A stretch of DNA of 64,000 nucleotides. Origin: Acinetobacter brisouii CIP 110357 (GTDB lineage Bacteria; Pseudomonadota; Gammaproteobacteria; Pseudomonadales; Moraxellaceae). The stretch covers positions 2,016,971-2,080,970 of the forward strand of contig NZ_KI530762.1 in the NCBI RefSeq assembly GCF_000488275.1, given 5' to 3'. The translations under genes were made by a program, and so were the position numbers. Positions 29,389 through 39,895 of this stretch are shown here, piece after piece; the first letter of the stretch is position 1; each line of letters starts with the position of its first letter. The notes beneath the pieces are model-generated. The model had not been told where the DNA came from. It saw only the letters and a program-made list of their open reading frames with translations, and did no database searches.

Positions 29389-30585
29389 TTATTTATGCAA
29401 AATCGACTCAAACGCTTTTAAACGCTTATAAATCGACAGTAGTTCAATAATGGTTTTCCATGAGCTAATCAAATACTGAAATGACTCACGGACTTTATCG
29501 AACACGTTGCCAATCTGGTTGAGTAAACCCAACGTCATTTTCCCTGCGGCAATCGAAGGAAATAGCACCACAAGGCTATACAAGACATCGAGCTGCATGT
29601 ACCACGTACTCACCAAGTTAAAGTAAGTGTAGTGAAAATACAGACGGAAATAGTTTTTACGGACATGACCGAACAACTCTCTGAGTGTCGCAGGCTCTGC
29701 ACGTTCAATATAGTCTTCACCGTACACCAGTTCTTTACGGTACGCGGCTTCAACCCTTTGATTATTAAATTCTAAACCAGGCAATTTAATACCGACAAAC
29801 ATTAACAGGAATGTACCAAAAGCCGCCCATACCACGGCTGCGTATACTAAAGAATGTTTAATTTCACCAATGATTGGCAATGCGGGAACATGCGCTGAAA
29901 GCTGAAATAAAATCGGTAAAAACGCGATCAGAATCATAATCGCTTTGACAAAGCGGACACCTAAATCTTCCATCGTGGTCGCAAAACGCATGGTATCTTC
30001 TTGTACCCGCTGTGATGCACCTTCTATATTGCGTAATTTTAACCAATGCTCGCTGTAATATTCATTCATGGCAGTACGCCAACGGAAAATATAATGACTC
30101 ACCAAAAATGAGTTCAAAACTGCAAATGTTACCGCAACCATGGCAATGTATAAGAACGTTAATGTCCCCATATACAGCTCTTTAATGTCGCCACCGCCAC
30201 TTCCCAGCATTTTCTGGATCATGTCCCAAAATGGACCATACCATGCATTGACCGCGACACTGACTTGCACACCAAACCAGATATTAAACAAAATGAGGGC
30301 TGATCCCCAGACTGACCAGCGTTGCCATTTGTTGTCTGAGAAAAAACGCCAAAAACCTGCAAAAATGGCAGTTGCAACAAAGAACCAGATATAAAACCAT
30401 AAAAATGCAGGTGACCAAAAACGACTCACGCCAATCGCTGACGGTGCTTCTGCATAACCTTGTGCCCAGCCCAGTAAAGTGCCCCACGACTTTCCACCTG
30501 CGTACCACAAGATCAGGTTAAACGACAGCCATGCGACAACTGAAAGAAAAAATGCACGTGGTGCAGGAAAAAACGATTTAAACAT
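29389..30585 (-). CDS. sbmA: SbmA/BacA peptide antibiotic transporter
   Basis: A 398-aa inner-membrane protein with about seven helices, a proton-driven importer of proline-rich and nonribosomal peptides. It shares long blocks with E. coli Sbm[64 protein letters not shown], and [17 protein letters not shown]. An in-frame ATG six codons upstream (30603) exists; neither has a clear ribosome-binding site and I follow the E. coli start. It is a single gene with a terminator. Confidence 0.93.
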   Translation of the reverse strand: MFKSFFPAPRAFFLSVVAWLSFNLILWYAGGKSWGTLLGWAQGYAEAPSAIGVSRFWSPAFLWFYIWFFVATAIFAGFWRFFSDNKWQRWSVWGSALILFNIWFGVQVSVAVNAWYGPFWDMIQKMLGSGGGDIKELYMGTLTFLYIAMVAVTFAVLNSFLVSHYIFRWRTAMNEYYSEHWLKLRNIEGASQRVQEDTMRFATTMEDLGVRFVKAIMILIAFLPILFQLSAHVPALPIIGEIKHSLVYAAVVWAAFGTFLLMFVGIKLPGLEFNNQRVEAAYRKELVYGEDYIERAEPATLRELFGHVRKNYFRLYFHYTYFNLVSTWYMQLDVLYSLVVLFPSIAAGKMTLGLLNQIGNVFDKVRESFQYLISSWKTIIELLSIYKRLKAFESILHK

Positions 30586-30603
30586 GCTGTGGGGATATTC
30601 CAT

Positions 30604-31074
30604 CTAATTTTGAAATTCTGCCTGAGCTGATTATAACTGTTTAAGCTGAGGGCCTGTTGCAAAAACAGTGTAAGTAACGCTTAGGCATGATGTTTTTATT
30701 TTTTGTAAACCTCAATCAAAAAAGTACAAATATGTTCATATTTATCCATGAGAAATCAAATACAGATGTGATATCAGATTGGCATGGCCTATCAAAAATA
30801 AGCCTAAAAAATGAAATCCATTTTTGTCATTCTGTCTCTTACTTGTCGCTTTATAACACAACATATCTTCACCTTGCTGCAAATGCCGTGTCATTTTTAG
30901 GACATTGTTTTGCAAGTTTATGGCTGCATTTAATTAAAAAATCGATTATTTTTTTACAATTTATCGATGATGATTCTGACGAATTCAGTTTAAAATCCGC
31001 CAACAACCTGATTCTGCTAGAATGAACTAAAATACAATCTGCATTGATTGTGATTATGGTGGTGATTCTTCTCT
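30604..31074. other. Intergenic region between sbmA and lpxO
   Basis: AT-rich. A 112-codon plus-strand frame from 30687 is open, but its composition is Phe/Leu/Ile/Asn-rich without family, and I do not call it. A GGCCTGTTGCAAA stretch at 30651-30663 resembles the end of an IS6-family element with one base missing; no transposase remains. Confidence 0.3.
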
Positions 31075-31980
31075 ATGTACGCGATTATTATTGTAACGAT
31101 TTTTGTGATTAGCTTGCTCTATACCTATTTTCGGGGGAAAGAGCGCCTAAAGCTGTCACGCCAACTATTTGATCATTCAACCTTCTTAGGTCCAGTCAAT
31201 ATGTTTATGACGGGTTTTTCCCGTTTGCCTGCCCAGCCGTTTTATCCAGTTGAAGATTTCCCTGAGCTGAAACCGCTACAGGATAACTGGCAGATCATTC
31301 GTGACGAAGCCATTGCATTACAAAGCCAAATTAAAGCAGCTTCAAGTAACAATGATGCAGGTTTTAATACTTTCTTTAAACGTGGCTGGAAGCGTTTTTA
31401 CCTAAAATGGTATCAGGACAGTCATCCTTCAGCTCAACAACTTTGCCCCAAAACCGTCGCAATCTTAGAGAAAATTCCATCCGTCAAAGCCGCCATGTTT
31501 GCCGAATTACCTTCAGGCAGCTACTTGGGTAAACACCGTGACCCCTATGCAGGTTCAGTACGTTATCATTTGGGGTTAAGCACACCCAATAGTGATGAGT
31601 GTTTTATTGAAGTTGATCAGGAGCGTTATAGCTGGCGCGATGGTGAAGCGACTGTATTTGATGAAACCTATGTCCACTGGGCACAAAACAAGGCAGAGCA
31701 AACCCGTATTATTTTGTTTTGTGACATTGAACGTCCAATGAAATGGCAATGGGCACAAAACTTCAATCACTGGTTTGGTCGCAATGTGATGTCGGCATCA
31801 GCATCACCCAACGATGCACAAGACCAGACAGGCTTTATTAACCGTATTTTTAAATATTTTTATGCGATTCATGCCAAAGGCCGCGAGCTAAAAGCTAAAA
31901 ACCGTCGTATGTATTATTTAATCAAATGGATTTTGTTTTTAGTGATTATTGGTGCCATTTTATTACCAAGTTTATTGTAA
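31075..31980 (+). CDS. lpxO: Lipid A 2-hydroxylase LpxO
   Basis: A 301-aa Fe(II)/2-oxoglutarate-dependent dioxygenase of the aspartyl/asparaginyl beta-hydroxylase fold that hydroxylates a lipid A acyl chain. The metal ligands are His154 and Asp156 in GKHRDPYAG and His201 in TYVHWAQN; Arg211 binds 2-oxoglutarate. Hydrophobic helices at residues 1-18 and 283-301 place it at the inner membrane. In Acinetobacter this modification affects polymyxin and host-peptide tolerance. A terminator follows. Confidence 0.92.
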   Translation: MYAIIIVTIFVISLLYTYFRGKERLKLSRQLFDHSTFLGPVNMFMTGFSRLPAQPFYPVEDFPELKPLQDNWQIIRDEAIALQSQIKAASSNNDAGFNTFFKRGWKRFYLKWYQDSHPSAQQLCPKTVAILEKIPSVKAAMFAELPSGSYLGKHRDPYAGSVRYHLGLSTPNSDECFIEVDQERYSWRDGEATVFDETYVHWAQNKAEQTRIILFCDIERPMKWQWAQNFNHWFGRNVMSASASPNDAQDQTGFINRIFKYFYAIHAKGRELKAKNRRMYYLIKWILFLVIIGAILLPSLL

Positions 31981-32002
31981 GTATTTAAAATACATAAATT
32001 TC

Positions 32003-32029
32003 AACCGCATTGAAAGATGCGGTTTTTTT
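32003..32029 (+). terminator. Terminator after lpxO
   Basis: The stem AACCGCAT/ATGCGGTT with a 6-nt loop is followed by five further T, 22 bp after the lpxO stop. Confidence 0.9.
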
Positions 32030-32134
32030 ATGCTTAATTTTCATAAAAATAACGCATCAAACGTGTTTCATAGATCACTTTAGATATATTATGATGAATT
32101 AATATACAATTTTAATAACAATGGAAAAATCATT

Positions 32135-32800
32135 ATGCAAAAAATATTTTTAAATTTGACTTTACTCTTATCTGTAACGCTCACTGGCTGTGCTACGTCA
32201 CGAGGACTAATTCAACTGCCAGCAACAACACCCCTTCCAGTCACAACGCCACAACAAAGAAATCAACATACCGCCGTGATTGCACTGGTTGAAGATGACC
32301 GTATTTTTCAGGAAGCCCCGAAAACCCCAGATATTCCGTCATTAAAAGGTGGTCTGGCACAAGCAACTCAAGATGAAAAAGCCCGTGCAGTCGCACGTAA
32401 GCGCAATGGTTACGGGCATGCTTTAGGCGATATTTTATTGCAAGATGGTAGTGTGACTCAGGTTATACAACAGCGCGTAGAACGTGCCTTAACCCAATCA
32501 GGTTATCAGGTCGTCCCAAATACCGATGCCAATAAAGCCACTGCAAACTTGGTTCTTACTGTAAAAATTAATAAGTTCTGGTCTTGGTTTCAACCAGGTT
32601 TTACCTCGATTAAAATTCACTCTGAAATTGACAGTGATGTGATCAACAATAAAACTTCTTCTCAACCCATTCATATTTATAGCAAAGTGACTAATTCTGG
32701 CCAAATTGCCAATCGCAGCAAATGGATTGCCAACATCAATCAGGTTCTAGATGATTATGAAGCCCAATTGATTCGTGAGCTAAAAAAACAACAACCTTAA
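32135..32800 (+). CDS. Lipoprotein, possibly YajG-like
   Basis: A 221-aa protein with a lipoprotein signal: hydrophobic LNLTLLLSVTLTGC, with the lipidated Cys at residue 19. The second half (IQQRVERALTQSGYQVVP, then beta-strands ANLVLTVKINKFWSWF) resembles YajG-type lipoproteins of unknown role. It is a single gene between lpxO and a convergent DJ-1/PfpI gene. The family assignment is tentative; the lipoprotein call is firm. Confidence 0.7.
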   Translation: MQKIFLNLTLLLSVTLTGCATSRGLIQLPATTPLPVTTPQQRNQHTAVIALVEDDRIFQEAPKTPDIPSLKGGLAQATQDEKARAVARKRNGYGHALGDILLQDGSVTQVIQQRVERALTQSGYQVVPNTDANKATANLVLTVKINKFWSWFQPGFTSIKIHSEIDSDVINNKTSSQPIHIYSKVTNSGQIANRSKWIANINQVLDDYEAQLIRELKKQQP

Positions 32801-32830
32801 CTTAAAATAGAATGACAATGTGTTACGACA

Positions 32831-32859
32831 AAAAACAGGCTGCAATGCAGCCTGTTTTT
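32831..32859. terminator. Bidirectional terminator
   Basis: A near-perfect palindrome with 14-bp arms (AAAAACAGGCTGCA and complement) separates the convergent lipoprotein and DJ-1/PfpI genes, 30 bp and 28 bp from their stops. Confidence 0.92.
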
Positions 32860-32886
32860 CCAATCTGATCTTTTTCAAGATCGCTT

Positions 32887-33465
32887 TTAAATCCGAATTT
32901 CAGCACCAAGCAACTTCACAAATTGCGCCAACCAAGCAGGATGTGCAGGCCATGCAGGTGCAGTCACCAAGTGCCCATCGGTTACGGCGTCTGTCACTGC
33001 AATATCGGCATAGGTTCCACCTGCAAGTTTGACTTCTACAGAACAGGCTGGATACGCAGAACAGGTTTTACCTTGCAATACATTCGCAGCAGCCAATAAC
33101 TGTGCCCCATGACAGACCGCTGCAATCGGTTTTTGCGCAGCATCAAATGCTTGTACAATTTCTACCACACGTGCGTTCATGCGTAAGTATTCAGGCGCAC
33201 GTCCACCTGGAATGACTAAACCAACATAGTCTTCAGGATTGACTGCATCGAAGTCATAGTTAATGGCAAAATTATGCCCACGTTTTTCACTATAAGTCTG
33301 CTCACCTTCAAAGTCATGAATCGCGGTCGCGATATGATCTCCTGATTTTTTATCTGGGCAAACGGCATGCACCACATAACCAAGTCCTATCAAAAACTGA
33401 AAAGGCACCATGGTTTCATAATCTTCTGCATAATCGCCAACGAGCATGAGTAGCTGCTTGCTCAT
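32887..33465 (-). CDS. DJ-1/PfpI family protein
   Basis: A 192-aa class I glutamine-amidotransferase-like protein. The nucleophile elbow is [11 protein letters not shown] with Cys118, and the conserved acidic segment is near [19 protein letters not shown] is typical of the PfpI/YhbO branch (glyoxalase/deglycase or chaperone activity has been proposed for relatives). The frame extends 37 codons upstream, but GGAG precedes the ATG at 33465. Confidence 0.9.
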   Translation of the reverse strand: MSKQLLMLVGDYAEDYETMVPFQFLIGLGYVVHAVCPDKKSGDHIATAIHDFEGEQTYSEKRGHNFAINYDFDAVNPEDYVGLVIPGGRAPEYLRMNARVVEIVQAFDAAQKPIAAVCHGAQLLAAANVLQGKTCSAYPACSVEVKLAGGTYADIAVTDAVTDGHLVTAPAWPAHPAWLAQFVKLLGAEIRI

Positions 33466-33652
33466 ATTATTCTCCGTGTTGTTTTTGGATGATTTTTTAG
33501 ACAATAGCATACTGCACTGAAAAATGGATTTTTGCCTGTATATCTTTATGTAATGTTGATCCTGTCCATTTTTCATACTGGTTCTTTTCCCGAGTTATTT
33601 ACCGTATGCTATAAAAAATAGGAAAAATCACATAAATGCTGAGGGATAAGCA

Positions 33653-34831
33653 ATGGCATCTGTAGAGCATTCACTGCGTTTTCAGGCTTATGGTTATATT
33701 GCTGCAGGGATTAGCAGTTTAATGCTCGTGCATGCTATTGGGCGTTTTGCCTTTACCCCGCTATTGCCTTATTTCATTCAGGATCATCTCATCAGTATTA
33801 ATCAGGGTGCAGACCTCGCAACCAGTAATTATCTGGGTTATTTGATCGGGGCATTAATGGCGGTCTATTTAAACCGACCTGATCGACTGAAACGTTATGT
33901 CTGCTTTGGTTTAGTGATCAATGCCACACTCACCATACTGCAATGTTTGACCTCCGCTTACACACCGTTGTTATTGCTACGCCTTGCCAATGGCATGAGT
34001 AATGGCTTGGTGTTTGTGCTTGCGCCTGCCCTGATTTTGGAATGGCTCAGTGAACATCAACTGACGCGTTTAAGTGGTCTCGTGTACTTTGGTGTAGGTT
34101 TGGGATTAATCGTCAGCGGTATTTTGGTGGACTGGACAGCTCCGTTTTTTACGGGGCAATGGCGCTGGTTACCGATTGCCATCGCTTGCATTCCCCTGCT
34201 GATATTTAGCCTGTATCAAATCTCAAAAATCCAGATTCATCCGAAAGTTAAAACAGCACATGCAAGCCAAAAACTGTTTGATACCAACAGTACACCCCTG
34301 TTTATTTCTTATATTGGTGCAGGTTTGGGCTATATTTTACCGATGACCTTTTTGCCAGCATTGGCGCATCAGGTAGGTGGTGAGCATACCTTTTTGGTGA
34401 AAAATGTCTGGCTGATAACCTCGCTGTCCTGTTCGGTATTTATTCCCATCTGGAACAGTGTCGGTGCGCGTTGGGGAGATCGTCAGGCATTGCTCGGTTC
34501 ATACTGGATACAAGCACTCGGCGTGTTACTGATTTTACTTATGCCAAATATTTGGGGTGTTTTAGGCTGTGCGGTCTTTGTCGGTGCTGGGTTTCTTGGG
34601 TCAGTCATGTGTACCCAGCGTTTGGCGCGTTTTTTCCAGCCACATCAAGGACCGAAACTTTCCGCAGCTATGATTACCATTTATGCAGGCGCGCAGTTAT
34701 TTGGCCCGTGGTTAGCAAAACTCTGGATTGAACATGGCGGTTCATTGCAACAAAGTTTTGCAGTAGGTTTATTGGCTTTTATTTGGGGGCTGTTTTGGAC
34801 ATGGCGTACCCCAAAGAAAATAGCGATTTAA
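33653..34831 (+). CDS. YbfB/YjiJ family MFS transporter
   Basis: A 392-aa protein with about twelve helices. The N-terminus (LVHAIGRFAFTPLLPYF and SNYLGYLIGAL) is typical of the YbfB/YjiJ branch. The substrate is unknown. GAGGGAT precedes the ATG, and the gene is divergent from the DJ-1/PfpI gene. Confidence 0.87.
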   Translation: MASVEHSLRFQAYGYIAAGISSLMLVHAIGRFAFTPLLPYFIQDHLISINQGADLATSNYLGYLIGALMAVYLNRPDRLKRYVCFGLVINATLTILQCLTSAYTPLLLLRLANGMSNGLVFVLAPALILEWLSEHQLTRLSGLVYFGVGLGLIVSGILVDWTAPFFTGQWRWLPIAIACIPLLIFSLYQISKIQIHPKVKTAHASQKLFDTNSTPLFISYIGAGLGYILPMTFLPALAHQVGGEHTFLVKNVWLITSLSCSVFIPIWNSVGARWGDRQALLGSYWIQALGVLLILLMPNIWGVLGCAVFVGAGFLGSVMCTQRLARFFQPHQGPKLSAAMITIYAGAQLFGPWLAKLWIEHGGSLQQSFAVGLLAFIWGLFWTWRTPKKIAI

Positions 34832-34949
34832 CAATATTAGATATACAAAACAGCAGTTTGATTAATTAAAGCCTATTTTAAAGATCGCGCTGCCTCAAAC
34901 AGTTTCGAATGATATTTCCATGCCACATTTGCCATCTTAAATATGAGAA

Positions 34950-34979
34950 ATGCCAATCAATTTTCCAACTGATTGGCAT
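34950..34979. terminator. Inverted repeat between convergent genes
   Basis: Perfect 10-bp arms ATGCCAATCA/TGATTGGCAT with a 10-nt loop lie between the YbfB gene and tyrB. There is no good T-tract on either side, so it may act only weakly as a terminator. Confidence 0.5.
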
Positions 34980-35012
34980 CATAAATTAATGTTTTTTTGG
35001 TTTTTACACAGA

Positions 35013-36212
35013 TTAACGTGTCAAAACTTTCGCAATTGATTCAGCAACGTAATACACATTTTTCTGGTTCAAACCTGCCACACAGATACGACCGCTGCGT
35101 AGCAAATAAATTGCAAATTCGTCACGTAAAATGTCAGCTTGCTCGCCCGTTAAGCCTGTATAGCTGAACATACCGCGTTGTTTCACCAAGTAGCTAAAGT
35201 CACGACCTGGTACACGTTGGGTTAACTCATCACGCAAGATGGTACGCATTTTGGTGATGCGGTCACACATTTCTTGCAATTCTTCTTGCCAGTCCAAACG
35301 TAGTGCATCATCACGTAATACAGTATCGACCAAAACCGCACCTGTTGTTGGTGGGCTTGAGTAGATTTTACGAACAGTCGCTTTGAACTGACCCAAAACA
35401 TGTTCAGCCGACTCAGTTGATTCACAAATTGCAGTCAACCCACCAATACGCTCGCCATACAACGAGAAGATTTTTGAGAATGAGTTGCTAAGCAAGAATT
35501 TTGCACCTGCGCGGTCTAACGCACGAATTGCATAGGCATCTTTATCGAGATCTTCTGCAAAGCCTTGATACGCAATATCTAAAAATGGAATCAGGTTGCG
35601 TTCAAGTAATACGGCGATCACTTGATCCCATTGCTCAGAAGTTAAATCTGCACCTGTCGGGTTATGACAGCAAGGGTGCAACAATACAACGTCTTGCTCT
35701 GGAATTTGTTTTAAGCACGCCAGCATGTCGTCGAATGCCACACCGTTAGTGTTGGCATCGAAGTATGGATACTCTGCAACTTCAAAGCCTGAACCCTGGA
35801 AAATCGCAATGTGGTTTTCCCATGTTGGGCGGCTCACCCAGACTTTAGAGTTTGGGAAATATTTATGCAGGAAGTCTGCACCGACTTTCAATGCACCTGA
35901 ACCACCCAAAGTCTGAATGGTCACCGCACGCTGTTCTGCACGCGCTTGGCTATCTGCACCCAATAACAATTCTTGGGTAATATCACAGTAAGATTTCAAG
36001 CCTGACATTGGCAAATACAGTTTGGCTTTATCCACGTCTTGATTGGTGCGCAGTGCAGCTTGTTTCACAGCATTTAACTGCGGCACAATCCCTTCTTCGG
36101 TGTAATACAAACCAATACTTAAATTGACTTTATTGTTGCGTTCGTCTTTTTGGAATTTTTCCATTAAAGTTAAAATCGGGTCGCCTGCATAAGGCTCAAC
36201 ATGCTGAAACAT
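35013..36212 (-). CDS. tyrB: Aromatic amino acid aminotransferase
   Basis: A 399-aa PLP-dependent class I aminotransferase of the AspC/TyrB branch. The Schiff-base Lys is in [17 protein letters not shown] (near residue 247), and the substrate-binding NPTG is in [17 protein letters not shown]. The N-terminus [19 protein letters not shown] is characteristic. It makes tyrosine and phenylalanine from their keto acids; aspartate activity is also usual. Monocistronic. Confidence 0.92.
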   Translation of the reverse strand: MFQHVEPYAGDPILTLMEKFQKDERNNKVNLSIGLYYTEEGIVPQLNAVKQAALRTNQDVDKAKLYLPMSGLKSYCDITQELLLGADSQARAEQRAVTIQTLGGSGALKVGADFLHKYFPNSKVWVSRPTWENHIAIFQGSGFEVAEYPYFDANTNGVAFDDMLACLKQIPEQDVVLLHPCCHNPTGADLTSEQWDQVIAVLLERNLIPFLDIAYQGFAEDLDKDAYAIRALDRAGAKFLLSNSFSKIFSLYGERIGGLTAICESTESAEHVLGQFKATVRKIYSSPPTTGAVLVDTVLRDDALRLDWQEELQEMCDRITKMRTILRDELTQRVPGRDFSYLVKQRGMFSYTGLTGEQADILRDEFAIYLLRSGRICVAGLNQKNVYYVAESIAKVLTR

Positions 36213-36291
36213 AGACTATCTATCCTGATGGTTGCCTTAGCATTATAAACACAGATCGCACCATTTTGGCGCTGATTTTTTAGCCAACCAT

Positions 36292-36690
36292 TCAATCCTT
36301 TTGTCCATGTTCGATCTGTTCAAGAATCGGGCAATCTGCAGTTTCATTCCCCGCACAGCAATCTGCGGTGTGCTGCAAAATTTCAACCATGTTTTGCAAT
36401 GCCGCAATACGCTGCTGTAACTGCTGAATATGTGCCAGTGCCAACTGTTTGACTTCAGCACTCTGTCGCGACTGATTGCGCCATAAACTGAGTAATTCCT
36501 TGATTTGCTCCACTGAAAAATCCAGTGTTCGGGCATGGCGAATAAAACGCAGGGCTTGAAGATCTTGCGCGGTATAAACTCGATAACCTGCACTGGTACG
36601 TTGAATATTGGGCAGCAGCCCAACTTCTTCGTAATAGCGAATCATCTTGCTCGACAGCCCTGTCTGTTTGGCAACTTGCCCAATGTTCAT
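36292..36690 (-). CDS. cueR: Cu(I)-responsive MerR regulator CueR
   Basis: A 132-aa MerR-family activator. The N-terminal winged helix is [20 protein letters not shown], followed by a dimerisation coiled coil (about 75-108). Cys112 and Cys120 occupy the exact Cu(I) positions of E. coli CueR, next to an additional Cys111. Its start overlaps the copA stop by 4 bp, so it is translated with copA and copper would raise its own level. Confidence 0.94.
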   Translation of the reverse strand: MNIGQVAKQTGLSSKMIRYYEEVGLLPNIQRTSAGYRVYTAQDLQALRFIRHARTLDFSVEQIKELLSLWRNQSRQSAEVKQLALAHIQQLQQRIAALQNMVEILQHTADCCAGNETADCPILEQIEHGQKD

Positions 36691-39164
36691 GCAAAAACTC
36701 CCCGAAAGCGTTTCAAACGCAAGGCATTCCCCAGTACAAACACGGAAGACATGCCCATGGCAAAGGCTGCAAACATGGGTGACAGTAAAATGCCATAGGT
36801 TGGGTACAATACCCCTGCTGCCACAGGAATCAGCGCTGCATTATAGACAAATGCCCAAAACAGGTTTTGGCGAATATTGCGAATGGTAGCTTGACTCAGG
36901 GCAATCGCATTACTCACCCCTTGCAGATTGCCAGACATCAGCACCACATCGGCAGATTCAATCGCAACATCCGTTCCTGTTCCCACGGCAATACCGATAT
37001 CGGCTGCTGCCAAAGCAGGTGCATCATTAATACCGTCTCCGACAAAAGCCAATTTGCCATATTTCTGCTGCAAAGCCTGCACGGCGTTGACCTTACCTTC
37101 TGGCAACACTTCAGCAATCACTTCATCAATGCCCAACTGCTTGGCAATCGCCTGCGCTGTCACATGATGATCGCCAGTAATCATGGCAACTTTTAAACCT
37201 AATTGATGCAAATTCTGAATCGCGGTGTAACTGGTCGGTTTAATCGGGTCAGACACCACCAATATGGCAACCAGCTTATGATCAATCGCGGCATAAATTG
37301 GGGTTTTACCCTGTTCTGCCAACTGCTGTACCTGCTCGGAAAATACCTCGACATCTAAGCCCAACTGCTGCATTAAACGTGCTGCACCCAAATGAATCTG
37401 CTGCTGATTGACGGTTGCTTCAACGCCATAACCCGTCAACGCCTGAAACTGTTCAACAGCTAACAACGCTAGTCCTTGCTGCTGCGCATGTTGCACAATC
37501 GCCACTGCAATTGGGTGTTCTGATTTGGCTTCAACCGAAGCTACCACCTGTAAGATGTGTTGAGTCTGATCTGGATCAAGCGCTACAAAATCGGTCAGTG
37601 TCGGTTTGCCTTCGGTCACTGTGCCTGTTTTATCGACAGCGATAATCTGGGTTTCCTGCAATTGCTGCAAGGCTTGCCCTTGTTTAAACAATATTCCCAG
37701 TTCCGCACCACGTCCCGTACTGACCATGATCGAGGTTGGTGTTGCCAGTCCCATTGCGCATGGGCATGCAATAATCAGTACAGCCACAGCATTGACCAGA
37801 CTCAAGCTTAGCGCAGGTTCAGGGCCAAAGAAAAACCACACAACAAAGGTCAGGAGTGCCAGACTCATCACCACAGGCACAAACCACATGGTGACACGAT
37901 CCACCAAAGCCTGAATCGGTAATTTGGAACCTTGAGCCTGTTCGACCATACGAATGATTTGTGACAGCACGGTATTTGCACCAACGGCAGTCGCTTGAAT
38001 GGTCAGCGAACCTTGCTGGTTAATCGTACCTGCCACCACAGTCATGCCGACATTTTTCGCTACGGGAATCGGCTCGCCCGTGATCATGGATTCATCGACA
38101 AAACTTTGACCTTCGATCACTGTTGCATCGACAGGGATTTTCTCCCCCGGTTGAATCAAGAGTTGCATCCCAAGTTGCACTTGAGCAATTTCGACCTCTT
38201 GCACTTGTCCATTGACAATAATGTGTGCAGTTTTTGGCTGTAAGCCGAGTAAGTGCTGAATGGCCTGTGAAGTCCGTCCTTTGGCTTTGGCTTCCAAATA
38301 ACGACCAAGCAAAATCAAGGTCACAATCACCGCAGCCGATTCAAAGTACACATTGACATTGTTCTCAGGTAGCCACGTTGGAATAAAGGTCGCGACACAG
38401 GAAAATCCATAGGCTGCCAGCGTTCCCACCGCAACCAGCGAGTTCATATCGGGGGCAAAACGCAGTAAGGCAGGAATACCTTTTTGATAAAAACGCCGCC
38501 CCGGGAAAATTAGTACTAACGTGGTCAAGACAAATTGCAGCCACCAACTATTTTGCATGCCGATGTGCTGCATCACCCAATGATGAAACGCTGGAATCAA
38601 ATGCCCACCCATTTCCAGAATAAACACAGGCAGGCTTAAACAAGCTGAAATCAATAAGTCACGCTTTAACTGACTGGCTTCCTGTTCACGGCGTTCGCTC
38701 AATTCATTGGTGGGTTGTAATACTTGTTGTGGTTGGAGTTGTGCTTCATAGCCTGCTTTATGTACGGCTGCCAGTAATGCACTCGCATCGGCTAAATGAG
38801 CATGGACAAGGGCTTTTTCAGTAGCCAGATTGACGGTGGCGTCACTCACCCCCTCCACTTTTTTCAGGGCCTTTTCTACCCGACCGACACAGGAAGCACA
38901 GGTCATCCCCTGAATATTCAGCTCAAATACTTGCTCAGGTTGAGTACGAACCTCATAGCCTGCACGCTCTACCGCATGCACTAAAGCTTCACGCGGTACA
39001 ATCACATCACTCTGAATCACGGCTTTTTCGGTGGCAAGATTGACTGCAACCTCTGCGACACCATCCACTTTTTTTAATGCTTTCTCGACCCGCCCGACAC
39101 ATGAGGCACACGTCATGCCCTCAATCTCAAGCGTTTGATGATAAGGATGTTGTGACTGGCTCAT
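36687..39164 (-). CDS. copA: Cu(I)-exporting P1B-type ATPase CopA
   Basis: An 825-aa copper pump. Two N-terminal heavy-metal domains each have GMTCASC. The membrane part contains the CPC metal site in [13 protein letters not shown]. The catalytic domains show TGE in [10 protein letters not shown], the phosphorylated Asp in [17 protein letters not shown], and [16 protein letters not shown]. The frame opens eight codons upstream, but AAGGAGG is just before the ATG at 39164. A CueR box with a 19-bp promoter spacer lies upstream. Confidence 0.96.
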   Translation of the reverse strand: MSQSQHPYHQTLEIEGMTCASCVGRVEKALKKVDGVAEVAVNLATEKAVIQSDVIVPREALVHAVERAGYEVRTQPEQVFELNIQGMTCASCVGRVEKALKKVEGVSDATVNLATEKALVHAHLADASALLAAVHKAGYEAQLQPQQVLQPTNELSERREQEASQLKRDLLISACLSLPVFILEMGGHLIPAFHHWVMQHIGMQNSWWLQFVLTTLVLIFPGRRFYQKGIPALLRFAPDMNSLVAVGTLAAYGFSCVATFIPTWLPENNVNVYFESAAVIVTLILLGRYLEAKAKGRTSQAIQHLLGLQPKTAHIIVNGQVQEVEIAQVQLGMQLLIQPGEKIPVDATVIEGQSFVDESMITGEPIPVAKNVGMTVVAGTINQQGSLTIQATAVGANTVLSQIIRMVEQAQGSKLPIQALVDRVTMWFVPVVMSLALLTFVVWFFFGPEPALSLSLVNAVAVLIIACPCAMGLATPTSIMVSTGRGAELGILFKQGQALQQLQETQIIAVDKTGTVTEGKPTLTDFVALDPDQTQHILQVVASVEAKSEHPIAVAIVQHAQQQGLALLAVEQFQALTGYGVEATVNQQQIHLGAARLMQQLGLDVEVFSEQVQQLAEQGKTPIYAAIDHKLVAILVVSDPIKPTSYTAIQNLHQLGLKVAMITGDHHVTAQAIAKQLGIDEVIAEVLPEGKVNAVQALQQKYGKLAFVGDGINDAPALAAADIGIAVGTGTDVAIESADVVLMSGNLQGVSNAIALSQATIRNIRQNLFWAFVYNAALIPVAAGVLYPTYGILLSPMFAAFAMGMSSVFVLGNALRLKRFRGVFA

Positions 39165-39230
39165 GTCGCCTCCTTGTACCGCAACCAAGCAGTGCTTCTA
39201 CAGTTCTGTTGATGATCGTTTATAGTGTTC

Positions 39231-39261
39231 AGCTTAAACCTTGACATAAGGGTAAGGTCAA
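39231..39261 (-). promoter_or_regulatory. CueR-type copA promoter and CueR box
   Basis: On the minus strand TTGACC (39256-39261) and TAAGCT (39231-39236) are separated by 19 bp, the long spacer of MerR-activated promoters. The spacer region carries ACCTT-N11-AAGGT at 39238-39258, which equals the CueR box half-sites and spacing. Confidence 0.85.
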
Positions 39262-39295
39262 GATACAGATTTAAAATATTCTGATTTAAAGCCAC

Positions 39296-39326
39296 TTGAC
39301 CTTACCATGAGGGTAAGCTTTACAAT
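39296..39326 (+). promoter_or_regulatory. CueR-type copZ promoter and CueR box
   Basis: TTGACC (39296-39301) and TACAAT (39321-39326) have a 19-bp spacer. The box at 39299-39319 reads ACCTT-N11-AAGCT, one base off the CueR consensus, and contains the dyad CTTACC/GGTAAG. Confidence 0.85.
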
Positions 39327-39357
39327 GCAATTCTCTTATTTAAATCAGGCAGCAATC

Positions 39358-39555
39358 ATGAAATTTGAAATTGCCAATATGACTTGTGGCGGTTGTGCAC
39401 GTAGCGTGACTGCAACCATTAAAGATCTTGATCCAGATGCTCAGGTCAATATCGATGTTGCAAGCAAACTGGTTGAAGTCCAAACCAGTGCCAGTGTTGA
39501 ACAACTCACTGAAGCTTTAACAGAAGATGGTTTCCCCCCTGTTCTGAAAGCATAA
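39358..39555 (+). CDS. copZ: Copper chaperone CopZ-like heavy-metal-associated protein
   Basis: A 65-aa single HMA domain with the metal motif MTCGGC at residues 8-13 and beta-alpha-beta composition. It probably carries Cu(I) to CopA. The frame is open from 39307, but that lies inside the promoter, so the ATG at 39358 is the start. Confidence 0.92.
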   Translation: MKFEIANMTCGGCARSVTATIKDLDPDAQVNIDVASKLVEVQTSASVEQLTEALTEDGFPPVLKA

Positions 39556-39812
39556 GTTTTAAAGTTGATTTTTTGGGTATGACATGTTGCATGCCCAAAA
39601 TATTTCATTTCAATCACGCCCTCATCTTAAATTCAACACTCTGTTTTCGCCCACCTTTTTATCTCACGATGCTTATGTTTTTTGTTTTGTGGCTCACCAT
39701 AGAACTATCATCTAACGCCCAACAAATCATCTCAGCATATTCATTCTATATTTTAGGCTTGCCATTTAAAAAGCTGTTCATATCGCGTTCACTGCCATTC
39801 ATCTGCATAAAA
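39556..39812. other. Intergenic region between copZ and quiA
   Basis: No convincing gene. A 115-codon plus-strand frame from 39573 runs through the quiA terminator into the quiA end and has hydrophobic low-information composition, so I do not call it. Confidence 0.35.
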
Positions 39813-39846
39813 AAAACGGGCCGATCATCAAGATCAGCCCGTTTCT
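39813..39846 (-). terminator. Terminator at the end of the qui-pca supraoperon
   Basis: Minus-strand AAACGGGCTGATC pairs with GATCGGCCCGTTT (one mismatch, 5-nt loop) and runs into eight T. It lies 50 bp after the quiA stop. Confidence 0.88.
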
Positions 39847-39895
39847 GTTTCATCTCTATTGTCGAGCTACATCTAACTCGACAACAGCACATCAC

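Noticed and set aside
30651-30663. GGCCTGTTGCAAA resembles an IS6/IS26 terminal repeat
   Set aside because: One base is missing, no transposase and no second end or target duplication is visible; chance match is possible.
30687-31025. 112-codon plus-strand frame between sbmA and lpxO
   Set aside because: Low-information Phe/Ile/Leu/Asn composition, no family, no well-spaced ribosome-binding site.
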